Source: Rhodospirillaceae bacterium
GTDB lineage: Bacteria; Pseudomonadota; Alphaproteobacteria; GCA-2731375
Direction of reading: 5' to 3'
Assembly (NCBI GenBank): GCA_018660265.1
Contig: JABJKS010000054.1
Span: 1 to 33,955, forward strand
Length of the DNA: 33,955 nt
Positions 16,915-25,862 of this stretch are shown piece by piece. Under the pieces are notes generated by a model. The model searched no databases and was not told where the DNA came from. It saw nothing but the letters and a program-made list of their open reading frames with translations. The translations under genes were made by a program, and so were the position numbers. Numbering within the stretch: the first letter of the stretch is position 1; the number at the start of each line of letters is the position of its first letter.

Positions 16915-16936
16915 AGCAAATTAAGGGAAGAAGATT

Positions 16937-17752
16937 ATGAGCGGACCTGAAACATACGAACTATTCGCCATTCGGTACGGTAGTGTTGCCGGACGGTTGC
17001 GCCGCGACAATTTCATCATCGCGCCTGACCACCCCGCGGACCCGCATGATGGTCCCATGCCGCTGGATTATTTCGTCTGGGCCATTGTTAACGAAAACCG
17101 TACCATCGTTGTCGATACCGGCTTTGAGTATTCCGAGGCGGAAAAACGCGGGCGGAAGATCACCCGATTACCACGGGATGGGTTGGAAATCATCGGCATC
17201 AATGCCGACACGGTGGAAGATGTGATCATCACTCATTTACACTATGATCATGCCGGCACTCTGGATGATTTTCCCGCCGCCCGCTTTCATCTCCAGGAAA
17301 GTGAGATGAACTACGCCACCGGCAAGCATATGTGTCATGCGCCCTTTGGCCATGCCTATGCGGCCGATCATGTCTGCACCATGGTCCGGCGGGTCTTTGA
17401 TGGGCGGGTGGTTTTCCATGACGGCGATCGGGAAGTCGCGCCGGGCATTTCGGTACATTGGATTGGCGGCCATACGGCGGGTGTGCAATGCGTCCGTGTG
17501 CTGACCAAACGGGGCTGGGTGGTTTTGGCCTCTGACGCGTCACATTTCTACGAGAATATGGAAGGCATTGCGCCGTTTCCCATCGTTTATTCCGCAGCCG
17601 ATATGGTGCAGGGGTATAGCAAAATGCGCGATTTGGCCGACAGCAGCAAACATATTATCCCCGGCCATGACCCCCTGGTCATGCAACGCTATCCAGTGGC
17701 GCAATCAGGTCAGCAGGATGTTATTCGCCTGGATGTCGCACCGAAAGATTAG
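16937..17752 (+). CDS. metallo-beta-lactamase-fold hydrolase, N-acyl-homoserine lactonase-like
   Basis: A 271-residue zinc hydrolase. HLHYDHAG gives His100, His102, Asp104 and His105; the remaining ligands are His179 (GGHTAG), Asp200 (ASDAS) and His244 (PGHD). The dinuclear site is therefore complete. The length and the DYFVWAI...VDTGF start resemble the AttM/AhlD lactonase subgroup, but these homologues also open other lactones. Next to an SDR and a carboxymuconolactone decarboxylase-like unit, a catabolic lactonase is at least as likely as quorum quenching. GGGAAGAAG precedes the ATG. Confidence 0.83.
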   Translation: MSGPETYELFAIRYGSVAGRLRRDNFIIAPDHPADPHDGPMPLDYFVWAIVNENRTIVVDTGFEYSEAEKRGRKITRLPRDGLEIIGINADTVEDVIITHLHYDHAGTLDDFPAARFHLQESEMNYATGKHMCHAPFGHAYAADHVCTMVRRVFDGRVVFHDGDREVAPGISVHWIGGHTAGVQCVRVLTKRGWVVLASDASHFYENMEGIAPFPIVYSAADMVQGYSKMRDLADSSKHIIPGHDPLVMQRYPVAQSGQQDVIRLDVAPKD

Positions 17753-17761
17753 TGCCGGGAA

Positions 17762-17923
17762 TTAGTATTGATGAGCCGTATGCCGGGCTTCAGGGGCCGC
17801 GTTGGAATGGGATTCCTGTGCCACAACAACCGTGGCGCCAAGCAGCAACAGAAAGGCAAACGCGACTTTGGTCCAGCGGCGGTCGGTTTGTCTATCCTGG
17901 TTGGCGGTGTGGTTAACTGACAA
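17762..17923 (-). CDS. small single-pass membrane or exported peptide
   Basis: A 53-codon open frame in an otherwise gene-free 370-base stretch. It starts with TTG, with AAGGG about 8 bases upstream. The peptide has a polar, basic N-terminus (RQTDRRWTK), one hydrophobic segment (about residues 20-36, KVAFAFLLLLGATVVVA), and a short His-rich hydrophilic tail ending in HTAHQY. It could be a signal-anchored small membrane protein or a cleaved peptide (ATVVVA-QES). I do not recognise a family. It lies about 200 bases downstream of, and in the same direction as, the GGDEF-EAL gene. Bases 17924-18122 hold no gene; they contain an imperfect 13-base tandem repeat around TATATCGGC (18096-18117). Confidence 0.4.
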   Translation of the reverse strand: MSVNHTANQDRQTDRRWTKVAFAFLLLLGATVVVAQESHSNAAPEARHTAHQY

Positions 17924-18122
17924 TGTCTTGACCCTTGATTGAACGCTGCCCGGTTTCGGGTCGGCGATTTACGTTAGCGACAAACGTTATATTGGCGCAC
18001 AGCCGTAAATATGCTGTTAACGGCCTTGAATAAATTTCGACAAATGAGGGTCTTCTTGCCGGCACCGCGCTAGCCTGCACCTGCCTACATTGGGTTATAT
18101 CGGCGGGCTATATCGGCTGGGT

Positions 18123-19820
18123 CTACGCCTCCAGCCGCATTTCATCAGTCTTTTGGGCCGTGCCTTCACGCTCCAACCTATCGATCACCGTATAGATTTC
18201 ATCTCCGGCGACTGGTGGACTGAATAGGAACCCTTGCGCGTACCGGCATTGATTGGCGCGCAGGAATTCCAACTGGCCCAGGGTTTCCACCCCCTCGGCA
18301 ACAACGTCCAGGCCCAGGTGCTGCGCCAAGGCGATGATCGTGCGAACAATTGCGCCGTCGGATGGATCATGGGTGACATCGCGGACGAAAGAACGATCGA
18401 TTTTGAGAGCGTCCAAGGGGAATCGCTTTAAGTAGGCCAGTGATGAATAGCCGGTGCCGAAATCATCAATGGTCACACGCACGCCGGCCGCACTCAATCT
18501 CCCAAGGACCCTGGCGGCGAATTCCGGGTCTTGCATGATCGAGCTTTCCGTCAACTCCACTTCCAAAAGGTCGGTCGTTAGGCCATGACCTTTGATCGAA
18601 CATTCCACATGTTCCAAAAGATCGTTCTGATTGAATTGTTGGGCCGACAGGTTCACCGCAACCCGAGCTACCGGCAGACCCTGTTCCTGCCAAGATGTGA
18701 TCTGTGTGCAGGCTAGATCCAGGATCAGATCACCCAATGGCGTCATCAGGCCCAATTCTTCGGCCAGGGGAATGAATTGATCAGGCAGGATAAGGCCCCG
18801 TTCGGGATGATGCCACCGCACCAGTGCCTCCAGCCCAACGACCCTGCCATCCCGCAGGTCCACTTGAGGTTGATAATAGAGGGTGAATTCTTTGTTGTGG
18901 ATCGCCCGTTGCAGGGCAACACCCAGGCCAATACGACGCAAGGCCGCAGTGTTCAGATCCGGTCGATAGAATTGATAATTCTGACCGCCAGCGTTCTTCG
19001 ACTGGTACATGGCGGCATCGGATAAACGCATCAATTCGTCCGCCTCCTCGCCATCCTCCGGGAACAGGGCGATGCCGATGCTGGGGGAGACGGTGGCGAT
19101 GTTGCTTCCGACTATGATCGGCTGCGAAACTTTCTCGACAATTTTGTCGGCAACCGTGGCCGCCGATACCGCGGTGTCCAGGTTCGTCACCAGGGCGATG
19201 AATTCGTCACCGCCAAGGCGGGCTACGGTGTCGCTGTCGCGCAGGCATTCGCGGATGCGACTGGCGACGGTTTTCAAGACCATATCGCCGACCTCATGGC
19301 CCATAGTGTCATTGACGAACTTGAACCGATCCAAATCAATGAACAATACGGCCAGCTCATTTTCATATCGGCGGGATTGGTTGATGGCATGGCTGAGGCG
19401 ATCAAACAATAACGCCCGGTTCGGCAGGCCGGTCAGACTGTCAAAATGGGCCATTTGCGCCCTGCCGATGCCGCATTGCAGGGCGACGGCGAGGCGTTCG
19501 TTGCCAATTTCCGCTTTAACCAAGGTATCTTGAGCCCCAAATTGCACCAGCTGAACAGCCATTTCGGAGGCAAATTGATCCATGAGAGCAACGGTTGGGA
19601 CAAACAGAAAAAGGCCAAGCAATTGCGCCAAGTCAAAACCGGGACCACTGCTGGCATCGTCAAAGTCTATGATCAAGGCGTCAAAGCGTTCATTGCTCAG
19701 CAGATCATTGGCCTCGGCCACGGTTAGAACACGGCTTACCTCAAAGGCTTCCGGGTCCAAAGCGTTTCTAACCGCTGTTTCGGCGTCATCGTCGCCGCCA
19801 ATGAACAAAATTTCAATCAA
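18123..19820 (-). CDS. receiver-like GGDEF-EAL c-di-GMP enzyme
   Basis: A 565-residue cytosolic protein with a receiver-like N-terminal domain (Asp52 in LIIDFDDA) followed by GGDEF and EAL domains. GGDEF (residues 203-207) is intact, and RDSD at 194-197 is correctly spaced for an inhibitory I-site. EAL (331-333), NLSAQQF, ELTES, DDFGTGYSS, KIDRSF, EGVE and QGFLFSPP are also conserved, so both diguanylate cyclase and phosphodiesterase activities are possible. The TTG at 19820 is preferred because AGGGA lies about 9 bases upstream; a TTG eight codons earlier has no such site. Together with the degenerate EAL protein at 1504 it shows c-di-GMP signalling in this organism. Confidence 0.9.
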   Translation of the reverse strand: MIEILFIGGDDDAETAVRNALDPEAFEVSRVLTVAEANDLLSNERFDALIIDFDDASSGPGFDLAQLLGLFLFVPTVALMDQFASEMAVQLVQFGAQDTLVKAEIGNERLAVALQCGIGRAQMAHFDSLTGLPNRALLFDRLSHAINQSRRYENELAVLFIDLDRFKFVNDTMGHEVGDMVLKTVASRIRECLRDSDTVARLGGDEFIALVTNLDTAVSAATVADKIVEKVSQPIIVGSNIATVSPSIGIALFPEDGEEADELMRLSDAAMYQSKNAGGQNYQFYRPDLNTAALRRIGLGVALQRAIHNKEFTLYYQPQVDLRDGRVVGLEALVRWHHPERGLILPDQFIPLAEELGLMTPLGDLILDLACTQITSWQEQGLPVARVAVNLSAQQFNQNDLLEHVECSIKGHGLTTDLLEVELTESSIMQDPEFAARVLGRLSAAGVRVTIDDFGTGYSSLAYLKRFPLDALKIDRSFVRDVTHDPSDGAIVRTIIALAQHLGLDVVAEGVETLGQLEFLRANQCRYAQGFLFSPPVAGDEIYTVIDRLEREGTAQKTDEMRLEA

Positions 19821-19986
19821 GCTAACATTTCCCTGGCACGCCAAAAGCGGGCATCCGAAAGATATCTCTCAGCAATTAAGGTAAACGATAGCGGATGGCC
19901 GGTTAACGTTCAGTTTAAATGGCTGGGTCAGAAATGAATATATTGGCGAAATGCAGAGGCAAAGCGGTCGCGATTGCCTTGCCGAT

Positions 19987-21144
19987 TTACAGTCCCATGG
20001 ATTTGGCGATGATATTGCGCTGAATTTCGTTGGAACCGCCGCCAATGGGGCCAAGGCGGGTATCACGGAACATGCGCTGCATCTCGTGCTCCATGGAATA
20101 GCCTGCGGCCCCCATGATCTGCAGACCTATATTGGCGCAATCGAAGTCGTTCTCCGTGCCGACAATCTTGGCAATGGACGTTTCTACCCGGCAATCCACG
20201 CCCGCATCCATCATTTCGGCTACACGATAGGCCATCAGGCGGGCCAGTTCCGCCTTGATCCGCATATCCGACAGCTTGTGCTGAATAGCCTGAAAGTCAG
20301 AGATCGGCTGGTCAAACTGCACCCGCTCCTTGGCATATTCCTGGGCCAGAGACAGCGCCTTTTGCGCCCCGCCCGCACCGTTGGCTGAAATCGCCAGGCG
20401 TTCCAAATTCAGGCCGCCCATCAGGGCTTTCCAGGCTTTATTTTCGGCCCCGATCATGTTTCGGGCCGGTACCCGGACATCGTCCAGAAAAATCTGATTG
20501 GTGTGGGTGGTGCGCCGCCCCACGGTATCGAGGGGTTGAATGTCGACGCCCTTGGCATTCGTGGGCACCAGAAACTTGGAGAAACCATTGTGCGCCGGTA
20601 CCGCATCCGGGTCCGTCTTTACCACCAGCACGATATAGTCCGCCACATGCGCCGACGTGATCCAGCATTTCGCGCCATTGATAATAAAATCATCCCCCTG
20701 GCGGACTGCATTGGTCTTGATCCCGGCCGCATCGGACCCCGTATGCGGTTCCGTCAGGGCAAAACAAAGATATAGCTCGCCTTTAATCAGGGCCGGCAGA
20801 TACTCACGTTTCATCTCCTCGCTGCCACTGTGCAGGATATGGACGCCGGAATAAACCGGTGTGGTCATGTAGGTGGTGGCCAGGCCCGAGTAGTGATAGG
20901 CCAGGGTCTCCAACAACACGGCAATGTCTTTGTAGCTACCGCCAAGGCCGCCATATTCTTCCGGATAAGGTAGCCCCAGCCAACCGCCCTTGGCCAATGC
21001 CTGATAGGCTTCACGCGGCCATTCCCGGTTTTCATCCATTTCCCGGATGCGGTCCCGGGGCAGCATCCGCTCCGCCAGGCTCAACAGGCTTTCCCGCATT
21101 AGTTTTTGTTCTTCGGTCAGCCCGAAATCGTTCAATAAGGCCAA
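19987..21144 (-). CDS. acyl-CoA dehydrogenase (isovaleryl-CoA dehydrogenase-type base)
   Basis: A 385-residue FAD-dependent acyl-CoA dehydrogenase. CFALTEPHTGSDAAG and CWITSA are the FAD/substrate motifs, and the C-terminus has FRDTRLGPIGGGSNEIQR. The usual MCAD catalytic Glu (EGT) is replaced by Gly369 here, but Glu248 in MGGLNLERL sits at the alternative position used by isovaleryl- and long-chain acyl-CoA dehydrogenases, so the enzyme should be active. The TTG start at 21144 has AGGAGTG 7 bases upstream. The substrate may be branched or long chain; this is inferred only from the position of the base. Confidence 0.9.
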   Translation of the reverse strand: MALLNDFGLTEEQKLMRESLLSLAERMLPRDRIREMDENREWPREAYQALAKGGWLGLPYPEEYGGLGGSYKDIAVLLETLAYHYSGLATTYMTTPVYSGVHILHSGSEEMKREYLPALIKGELYLCFALTEPHTGSDAAGIKTNAVRQGDDFIINGAKCWITSAHVADYIVLVVKTDPDAVPAHNGFSKFLVPTNAKGVDIQPLDTVGRRTTHTNQIFLDDVRVPARNMIGAENKAWKALMGGLNLERLAISANGAGGAQKALSLAQEYAKERVQFDQPISDFQAIQHKLSDMRIKAELARLMAYRVAEMMDAGVDCRVETSIAKIVGTENDFDCANIGLQIMGAAGYSMEHEMQRMFRDTRLGPIGGGSNEIQRNIIAKSMGL

Positions 21145-21204
21145 GATACACTCCTCATAAGCCGGATACTGCGGTGCATTGCGATGGGAACAAGCCGATG
21201 TTTG

Positions 21205-21510
21205 TCAAAATTTCGCGGAAATGGTCTGTCGTTTCAGGGGCTTAATGTCGTCGATGCCCTTACCGATGTCGTGTTCTGCAATTTTCAAATCATAGCTTTT
21301 CTGCAGATTTAGCCAGAAGGCAGGAGAGGTTCCGAACCATTTCCCAAGTCGCAATGCGGTATCGGCGGTAATGCTCCGCTTTCCAGCAATAATCTTGCTA
21401 ACGCGGTTTGCAGGTACGCGGATTTGCCGTGCCAGTTCTGTACCCGAAATCTTAAGGCCCTCTATCTCGTCTTTCAGAATTTCGCCTGGATGTATCGGTG
21501 TTCTGCTCAT
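21205..21510 (-). CDS. higA: HigA-family antitoxin
   Basis: A 101-residue XRE-family protein of the HigA/VapI type. IHPGEILKDEIEGLKISGTELAR opens the helix-turn-helix, and AGKRSITADTALRLGKWFGTSPAFWLNLQ is its hallmark. It neutralises the neighbouring toxin and probably represses the pair by binding the palindrome upstream of the toxin gene. The toxin gene precedes it by 14 bases, the order typical of higBA. Confidence 0.92.
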   Translation of the reverse strand: MSRTPIHPGEILKDEIEGLKISGTELARQIRVPANRVSKIIAGKRSITADTALRLGKWFGTSPAFWLNLQKSYDLKIAEHDIGKGIDDIKPLKRQTISAKF

Positions 21511-21524
21511 GAACCCATCCTCCC

Positions 21525-21803
21525 TCAGTGATAATCGACTATTTCGACATTTTCCGGGCCGTCAGAGGGCCATTCAAAACAAACACGCCATTTCGAGTTT
21601 ATGCGTATACTATACGGCCCTTTTCTGGCACCGCTTAGGGCCTCAAACCTATTGCTCGGCAGCCCGGCAAGGTCATTCAGCGTTTCAGCAGCGTCCAGAA
21701 CTTCCAACCGCTTCTCGCATTGGCGTTCAAAGCTCTGAAATTCTCGTATACGTTCGCCATCGGCAAAAGATCGTGTCTTTTTATCTCGATAGCTCTTAAT
21801 CAT
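21525..21803 (-). CDS. higB: HigB-family mRNA-interferase toxin
   Basis: A 92-residue RelE-superfamily toxin expected to cleave mRNA on the ribosome. It starts MIKSYRDKKTRSFADGE, as HigB proteins do, and contains LPSNRFEALSGARKGPYSIRIN and WRVCFEW-x-VEIVDYH. The ATG at 21803 is chosen. An upstream ATG at 21821 lies inside the palindromic operator and is less likely. The pair sits between two acyl-CoA dehydrogenase genes in the same direction. Confidence 0.9.
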   Translation of the reverse strand: MIKSYRDKKTRSFADGERIREFQSFERQCEKRLEVLDAAETLNDLAGLPSNRFEALSGARKGPYSIRINSKWRVCFEWPSDGPENVEIVDYH

Positions 21804-21814
21804 GATTGGAGATA

Positions 21815-21847
21815 GGTACATTAATGTACCCTGTACGTCAAGGGTAC
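21815..21847 (-). promoter_or_regulatory. higBA operator/promoter region
   Basis: GGTACATTAATGTACC (21815-21830) is a perfect 16-base palindrome. An overlapping second inverted repeat has arms GTACCCT and AGGGTAC (21826-21847, + strand view). On the minus strand TTGACG (21841-21836) could be the -35 box; no good -10 box is visible. GTAC occurs four times in the region. This fits autoregulation by the HigA-type antitoxin. Confidence 0.65.
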
Positions 21848-21862
21848 AAATAGTTGAGTTGC

Positions 21863-23065
21863 TTACATCCCCGCCAGCTTGCTGTAGCCATCCCGCGTTT
21901 GCGGGGTTTTAATGCCCAGGATGCGGCCGGCGATTAAGGTGCGCAGAACCTGCGCCGTACCGCCGCCGATGGTGAACATGCGGGCGTCACGGACCATACG
22001 CTCCAAGGGATTGTGCCGGGAATAGCCTGCCGCACCAAAAACCTGCAGGGCATCGTTGGTGACTTTGATGGCCATCTCGGATGTGAAGACCTTGGCCTGG
22101 GCGGCTGCCAGGGCGTCGGGAAAACCGTCGACAAGGTTCACCGCCGCGCCATGGACCAGGGCGCGGGCGGCACCCAGTTGAATACTCATATCCGCCAGCA
22201 TCCATTGCAGGCCCTGGAATTCAGCGATAGGCCGCCCGAACTGTTCCCGCGCGCCGGCATATTCCAAGGCTTTTTCATAAGCACCCTGGGCCACCCCCAG
22301 AGCCACTGTCGCGGCACCTACGCGCTGCGAATTATAGGCCGTCATCAGATCGGCAAAACCCTTGCGCAGACCGCGCGGGGGTAGCAGCAGGTTTGCGGGC
22401 GGCAGGGCCATATCCTCAAACCGTACCTCCGCCTCTGGGATGCCACGCAGGCCCATGGTGGGGGCGCGGTCGCCGATCACCAGACCCTCTGTCTCGTCGC
22501 GAATGGCGATAAAGCCGCCGATGCCTTCCTCATTCCCGTCTTCATCAAAGACCCGGGCAAAGATCAGATGCAGGCGGGAGACGCCACCCCCCGTGATCCA
22601 ATGTTTTGTACCGTTCAGGATATATTGATTGCCCACTTTATCGGCGCGGGTGGTCATTTCCGTCGCGGCACTGCCCGCATCCGGCTCTGTGATGCAGATG
22701 GCCGGCTTGTCACCAGCCAGAACCAGGTCGGCTGCCAGGCGTTTTTGTTCTTCCGTGCCATAGGTCATGATGGCGCCGATGGCACCCATGTTCGCCTCTA
22801 CCGCGATGCGACCGGAAACGCCACAGACTTTGGCCATTTCCTCTACCACCAGGGCGGCATCGAGATAGTCCTTGCCCTGACCGCCGTACTCTTTCGGGAT
22901 GGTCATGCCGAAAAACCCGGCTTCCTTCAGATCCGTAACGTTGTCCCAGGGGTATTGTTCCGTACGGTCGACGTCCGCGGCGCGCTGGCTGATCGGCCCT
23001 TCGGCGAGTTCCCTGGCCTGTTGCCGCAGTTTTTCCCTATTCTGGTCTAGGTCCTGATCAAGCAT
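21863..23065 (-). CDS. acyl-CoA dehydrogenase-fold protein lacking the catalytic Glu
   Basis: A 400-residue acyl-CoA dehydrogenase-fold flavoprotein. [15 protein letters not shown] and HWITGGG are the FAD motifs, and [21 protein letters not shown] is conserved. The two known places for the catalytic base are not Glu: the C-terminal motif reads [13 protein letters not shown] instead of the EGT form, and the isovaleryl-type position is Gln247 (AYNSQRVG). An Arg is present at 86 ([10 protein letters not shown]). Loss of the base is known in desulfinase-type members that release sulfite from 3-sulfinopropionyl-CoA, so non-dehydrogenase chemistry is possible but unproven. Its start overlaps the end of the LLM flavoprotein gene by 8 bases, implying translational coupling. 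Confidence 0.85.
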   Translation of the reverse strand: MLDQDLDQNREKLRQQARELAEGPISQRAADVDRTEQYPWDNVTDLKEAGFFGMTIPKEYGGQGKDYLDAALVVEEMAKVCGVSGRIAVEANMGAIGAIMTYGTEEQKRLAADLVLAGDKPAICITEPDAGSAATEMTTRADKVGNQYILNGTKHWITGGGVSRLHLIFARVFDEDGNEEGIGGFIAIRDETEGLVIGDRAPTMGLRGIPEAEVRFEDMALPPANLLLPPRGLRKGFADLMTAYNSQRVGAATVALGVAQGAYEKALEYAGAREQFGRPIAEFQGLQWMLADMSIQLGAARALVHGAAVNLVDGFPDALAAAQAKVFTSEMAIKVTNDALQVFGAAGYSRHNPLERMVRDARMFTIGGGTAQVLRTLIAGRILGIKTPQTRDGYSKLAGM

Positions 23066-24062
23066 TGCTGTTTCCTTCTAAAATCTGTTGCGCCTCGACC
23101 AGGACTTCATAGGAATGAACCCTGGCGTCATGGTCGAATATGGCTGAGGCGACCATCAATTCATCCGCCCCGGTGTGGTCTAAAAAGGGTGCCAGCTGGG
23201 CCGCGACATTTGCTGCGGTGCCGACAAAGGAACAGGCGGTCATGGCAGAGACGCGCGCCTTCTCCATGGGGTTCCAATAATCTTCAATATCATCAATGGG
23301 CGGGCGCATACGGCCCCGGGTACCACGAAACATATTGGTGAATTGTTGTTGCGGCGTCGTGAACAAGCGCTTCGCCTCCGCCTCCGTATCGGCGGCGACC
23401 ACATTGACGCCAACCATTGCATAGGGTTGTGCCAGTTGTTCGGACGGGGTGAATTTTTCCCGATAAATTTCCAGCGCCGCCATCAACGCCTCCGGCGCGA
23501 AGTGCGAGGCGAAGGCATAGGGCAGGCCCAGCATGGCCGCCAACTGCGCCCCGAACAACGATGATCCCAATATCCACAATGGAACATTGGTATCTGTGCC
23601 CGGTACAGCCTGGATGGTCTGACCTTCCTGCAACGGGCCCAACAGGGCCTGCAACTCCAACACATCCTGGGGAAAGTTTTCCGCCACCATAGGGTTGCGG
23701 CGCAAGGCCCGCAGGGTCTGTCGATCCGTCCCCGGTGCCCGCCCCAGGCCAAGATCGATGCGCCCCGGATAAAGCGACGCCAAGGTGCCGAATTGTTCCG
23801 CGATGACCAGGGGCGAATGGTTCGGCAGCATGACGCCCCCCGCCCCAACCCGGATAGAGGAGGTGTTTTCCGCGATATATCCAATAGCGACGGAGGTCGC
23901 GGCGGAGGCGATGCCGACCATATTGTGATGCTCCGCCAGCCAATAGCGGTTATAGCCCAGGCGCTCCGCCTGTTGGGCCAGATCTTTGGAGCTGCGCAGA
24001 GAGTCTCCCGGCGTCGAGCCCTCGCGAACCGGAGCCAGATCGAGTACTGAATATTTTGTCAT
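23058..24062 (-). CDS. LLM-class flavin-dependent oxidoreductase (YhbW-like)
   Basis: A 334-residue luciferase-like (beta/alpha)8 flavoprotein. [15 protein letters not shown] at the N-terminus, [19 protein letters not shown] and [11 protein letters not shown] are typical of the YhbW/MsnO8 group. Members use reduced flavin for oxygenation or related chemistry. The substrate is unknown. It lies directly upstream of, and overlaps, the unusual acyl-CoA dehydrogenase-fold gene, and it follows the oxygenase gene by about 40 bases in a minus-strand run. Confidence 0.88.
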   Translation of the reverse strand: MTKYSVLDLAPVREGSTPGDSLRSSKDLAQQAERLGYNRYWLAEHHNMVGIASAATSVAIGYIAENTSSIRVGAGGVMLPNHSPLVIAEQFGTLASLYPGRIDLGLGRAPGTDRQTLRALRRNPMVAENFPQDVLELQALLGPLQEGQTIQAVPGTDTNVPLWILGSSLFGAQLAAMLGLPYAFASHFAPEALMAALEIYREKFTPSEQLAQPYAMVGVNVVAADTEAEAKRLFTTPQQQFTNMFRGTRGRMRPPIDDIEDYWNPMEKARVSAMTACSFVGTAANVAAQLAPFLDHTGADELMVASAIFDHDARVHSYEVLVEAQQILEGNSNA

Positions 24063-24103
24063 AGGGGATACTACCTGTGGTGAATTCGGCTTACACGCGT
24101 TGA

Positions 24104-24742
24104 TTAGACGCTCAAATTAAAGGCGATGGAGATGCGCTGGCGGTTGCCCAGATAAGGGCGCACGGCGTGCGACAGCCAGGATGGGAACATCAGGATACGG
24201 CCCGCTTTCGGCGAAATAACCTCGCTGGAGCCCATGGCTAATCCACCCGGCACGTTGATAGCCAACAGCGGGGCATACATGGCGGGCGCAATGCCCCGGG
24301 GGTCCTGTATTTCGAACTCCCCGCCCAGGGCCGGATTTTCATCGATGCCGCCGTCGTCCACATAGTAGGTGCCGGACCAGAAACTGCCTGGATGGGTATG
24401 GAATTCGTTGCCATGGCCCGTACTGTTGACATTGGCCCAGGCGTTTAGTTGCCAATCCACCTTGACTGGTTTGCCTTGGCGGTCGCAGGTCATGCGGGTG
24501 GCAATGGTCTTGGCTTGTTCCAACACCAAGCGGCCGCTCTCGCCGCCCCAATCCGCCAAATCCCAGGTTGATTGCCAGCCGCCAAGATTAGAATGGGCCG
24601 TGCTGGGGTGGCTCGCCATGCGTGCCTCAATGGCCGTGCGCAGGCCTGCATTATTGGCTTCAGGATTGGGCAGCTCGGCTTGTATCACGGGAGTGGGAAA
24701 TAGGCCGTGGCCCTGAATTTGAATTTCTGCTGCTTGCTTCAT
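24104..24742 (-). CDS. TIGR02466-type putative 2-oxoglutarate/Fe(II) oxygenase
   Basis: A 212-residue protein with the signature of the TIGR02466 group: [22 protein letters not shown] (His115 and His117), [10 protein letters not shown] (Glu142 or Asp147) and [27 protein letters not shown] (His192 plus Arg201/Arg203). These provide candidate iron ligands and a 2-oxoglutarate-binding Arg in a cupin-like jelly roll. The substrate is unknown. It starts two bases after the tsaD stop, so the two are very probably co-transcribed. Confidence 0.8.
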   Translation of the reverse strand: MKQAAEIQIQGHGLFPTPVIQAELPNPEANNAGLRTAIEARMASHPSTAHSNLGGWQSTWDLADWGGESGRLVLEQAKTIATRMTCDRQGKPVKVDWQLNAWANVNSTGHGNEFHTHPGSFWSGTYYVDDGGIDENPALGGEFEIQDPRGIAPAMYAPLLAINVPGGLAMGSSEVISPKAGRILMFPSWLSHAVRPYLGNRQRISIAFNLSV

Positions 24743-24744
24743 GA

Positions 24745-25788
24745 CTAAGCTTTCTTGCCCGCAAAGGGCGCCGGTTTGGCATCCGGGTCCAGGGGCCAGC
24801 GGGCCCGGGCTTCTATATCCAGGGGATCATACAGCCCGGCGCTCAGACGTTCCACACCGGCCCAGGCGATCATGGCACCATTGTCCGTGCACAGGCCAGG
24901 GGGTGGCGCGATCAGGCTTAGGCCCCGTTCCTGACACAGGCTGGTCAAACGCTGGCGCAGATGGGTATTCGCCGCCACGCCGCCTGCAATGACCAGGTGG
25001 GACAAATTTGCATGGAAACCTTGGGCAATTTCGATCCCGTTGCCGGCCCGGTCCACCATGACATCGCCGACGGCCAGTTGAAACGCCGCCGCCACGTCTT
25101 CCTTTCGCAGGCCCTCATTGTTGTCCAGCAAGCGGCGGACGGCGGTCTTCAGACCGGAGAAGGAGAAATCGCACCCCTCTCGCCCGGCCATGGGGCGGGG
25201 CAGGTTAATACCGCCTGGGTCGCCCTTTTCCGCCGCGGCCTGCACTGCTGGTCCGCCGGGATAGTCCAGGCCCAGCATCTTGGCCACCTTGTCAAAAGCT
25301 TCCCCCACCGCGTCGTCGATGGTCGTGCCCAACCGGCGATACTGACCCAGCCCTTCGATCAGAACCAGCTGACAATGGCCGCCTGAAACCAACAACAAAA
25401 GATAGGGAAAGGGCAAATCGTCGGTCAGGCGCGGGGTCAGGGCATGGCCTTCCAAATGATTGATGGCCAACAATGGCTTGCCGGTCGCAGCGGCAATGGC
25501 CTTACCCGTGACCAGACCGACCATGACGCCGCCGATCAGGCCTGGCCCGGCCGTGGCGGCGATACCATCCAGATCGGTGAAATTCAGCTCTGCCTCCGCC
25601 ATGGCCTGTTGGATTAAACCGTCGATCTGCTCCACATGGGCCCGTGCGGCGATTTCGGGTACCACGCCGCCATAGGGTCGATGTTCCGCGATCTGGCTCA
25701 ACACCACATTGGCATGAATCCGGCGCGCGTCATCCACCACTGCCGCCGCGGTCTCGTCGCAGGATGTCTCGATGCCCAGAACGATCAT
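24745..25788 (-). CDS. tsaD: tRNA N6-adenosine threonylcarbamoyltransferase
   Basis: TsaD transfers the threonylcarbamoyl group to A37 of ANN-decoding tRNAs, with TsaB and TsaE. The 347 residues start [18 protein letters not shown]; His111 and His115 in NHLEGH bind the metal, at the E. coli numbers. [36 protein letters not shown] and the [13 protein letters not shown] motif are intact. It is divergent from hemC, with 74 bases between the starts, and is followed in operon-like spacing by the putative oxygenase. Confidence 0.96.
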   Translation of the reverse strand: MIVLGIETSCDETAAAVVDDARRIHANVVLSQIAEHRPYGGVVPEIAARAHVEQIDGLIQQAMAEAELNFTDLDGIAATAGPGLIGGVMVGLVTGKAIAAATGKPLLAINHLEGHALTPRLTDDLPFPYLLLLVSGGHCQLVLIEGLGQYRRLGTTIDDAVGEAFDKVAKMLGLDYPGGPAVQAAAEKGDPGGINLPRPMAGREGCDFSFSGLKTAVRRLLDNNEGLRKEDVAAAFQLAVGDVMVDRAGNGIEIAQGFHANLSHLVIAGGVAANTHLRQRLTSLCQERGLSLIAPPPGLCTDNGAMIAWAGVERLSAGLYDPLDIEARARWPLDPDAKPAPFAGKKA

Positions 25789-25862
25789 GAATTTTCCAAT
25801 AGTGCAGACGGTGCGCGCAAAAATGCTTGCCTCGCGCCCTTGGAGGCCTTAGCACCACAGCT

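Noticed and set aside
16937-17752. Firm call as a quorum-quenching lactonase
   Set aside because: Zinc motifs are shared by many lactonases and no LuxI/LuxR-type gene is nearby.
18096-18117. Imperfect tandem TATATCGGC
   Set aside because: Only two units and no other support for a functional repeat or CRISPR.
23293-23943. 216-residue glycine-rich minus-strand frame
   Set aside because: Same-strand frame shadow of the LLM flavoprotein.
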